From the NCBI GenBank assembly GCA_963803245.1, contig CAWDLI010000003.1:66699-130698 (forward strand): 64,000 nucleotides of DNA, in the 5' to 3' direction. The notes under the pieces are model-generated. The model was not told the DNA's origin. It saw only the letters and a program-made list of their open reading frames with translations, and made no database searches. Below, piece by piece: positions 63,726-64,000 of the stretch (position 1 is the first letter of the stretch; each line of letters starts with the position of its first letter). Source of the stretch: JACVRW01 sp963803245 (lineage in GTDB: Bacteria > Actinomycetota > Thermoleophilia > Solirubrobacterales > Thermoleophilaceae). The translations under genes were made by a program, and so were the position numbers.

Positions 63726-64000
63726 TCCGGGCTTTCTCTCACAGCCGCCGCCCTCTCCGATCCCGTCTGTGGAGCGGGTCGGGTTGGCCCCCCAGGTCGT
63801 CGGAGCGTGCTCTGCAGCAAAAGGTATGTTCACCACACCAATTGTGCCGACTGCATCGGCCGAGGTGAGGGGCAGACGACCGCCTCCCGCAGCTCCGGGA
63901 AGCAATGGCCCCTGGGAACCGCACGTAGGCGGGCGCGTTTGGGGAGACGCTGGGGAGACGCACTGCCCTCCCCGACCCGCGATTCCGCTCTACGACTAAG
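63726..64000. other. Right-edge stretch without an assignable gene
   Basis: No gene is supported. GGGGAGACGC occurs twice 11 bp apart (63941-63950, 63952-63961), similar to GGGAGA repeats in the integrase end at 61562-61579. On the minus strand a frame reads RLPSVSPNAPAYVRF, which could be the tail of a second recombinase starting beyond the window. Confidence 0.35.

Noticed and set aside
1..64000. CRISPR arrays, insertion sequences, rRNA genes
   Set aside because: No regularly spaced identical repeats, no transposase motifs and no rRNA sequence were found on reading both strands.

Overview
The window looks like a chromosomal segment of a high-GC actinobacterium, most likely class Thermoleophilia (Solirubrobacterales or a relative). 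The grounds are: G+C near 70%; frequent GTG starts; many SnoaL/NTF2-like paralogues beginning MSQENVEIVRR; short surface proteins with a signal segment containing LFVALGG(T)-YA; and secreted proteins ending in a KDQCKxGGWRNF-type motif. This placement is inference; no 16S gene is present.

Layout. (1) 1-10 kb: a partial secreted protein, an amidotransferase, a coiled-coil protein and a broken lipoprotein, then the left SnoaL region: eleven SnoaL-like genes in short head-to-tail arrays, interrupted by a surface-repeat protein and by relics of others. (2) 10-18.7 kb: accessory DNA with a GST-like protein, small zinc-ribbon and small membrane proteins (including two copies of a tryptophan-rich PWADRDR microprotein), and three secreted proteins that share a module and a promoter type. 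(3) 18.7-32.9 kb: housekeeping and regulatory genes (Rrf2, VanZ-like, sensor kinase, a thiamine-diphosphate enzyme, an HDOD-LuxR regulator, gltX, nfo, dnaE, a PLP enzyme, and a PadR unit with a clear promoter/operator). (4) 32.9-46.7 kb: minus-strand blocks, namely thrS; infC-rpmI-rplT closed by a terminator; and TrmH-pheS-pheT-argC-argJ-argB-argD-GGCT-argG-small membrane protein, in which neighbours overlap or nearly touch. (5) 46.7-60.7 kb: a frameshifted glycosyltransferase, an Rpf-like protein, an MBL hydrolase, a class V aminotransferase, a frameshifted PiT transporter with its DUF47 partner, surface-repeat proteins, one tRNA, an epimerase, and an acetate uptake/activation block (DUF485-actP, then acs). 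(6) 60.7-64 kb: a second SnoaL region with a tRNA-Cys 3' fragment, a truncated tyrosine recombinase and a cupin.

The most unusual content is the SnoaL cassette system. Sixteen open genes, one decayed gene and one orphan leader share nearly invariant DNA at both ends (ATGTCGCAGGAGAACGTGGA at the start, GGGCTGTCGGAGTAG at the end) around a divergent interior. Array-head genes have a GATACT -10 element 8-11 nt before ATG, which predicts leaderless mRNA. Follower genes start exactly 3 nt after the preceding stop, and their Shine-Dalgarno GGAG lies in the last codons of the upstream gene. The shared ends form ready recombination sites; deletion forms, an insertion form and capture of an unrelated gene behind the leader are all visible.

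Other notable items are: a four-copy palindromic repeat with compensatory arm changes, one copy in frame inside a coding region; deletion scars of surface-protein genes; a family of tiny PWADRDR membrane proteins; and clustered single-base frameshifts in several otherwise intact genes, which may be sequencing errors and should be checked before any gene is called dead.
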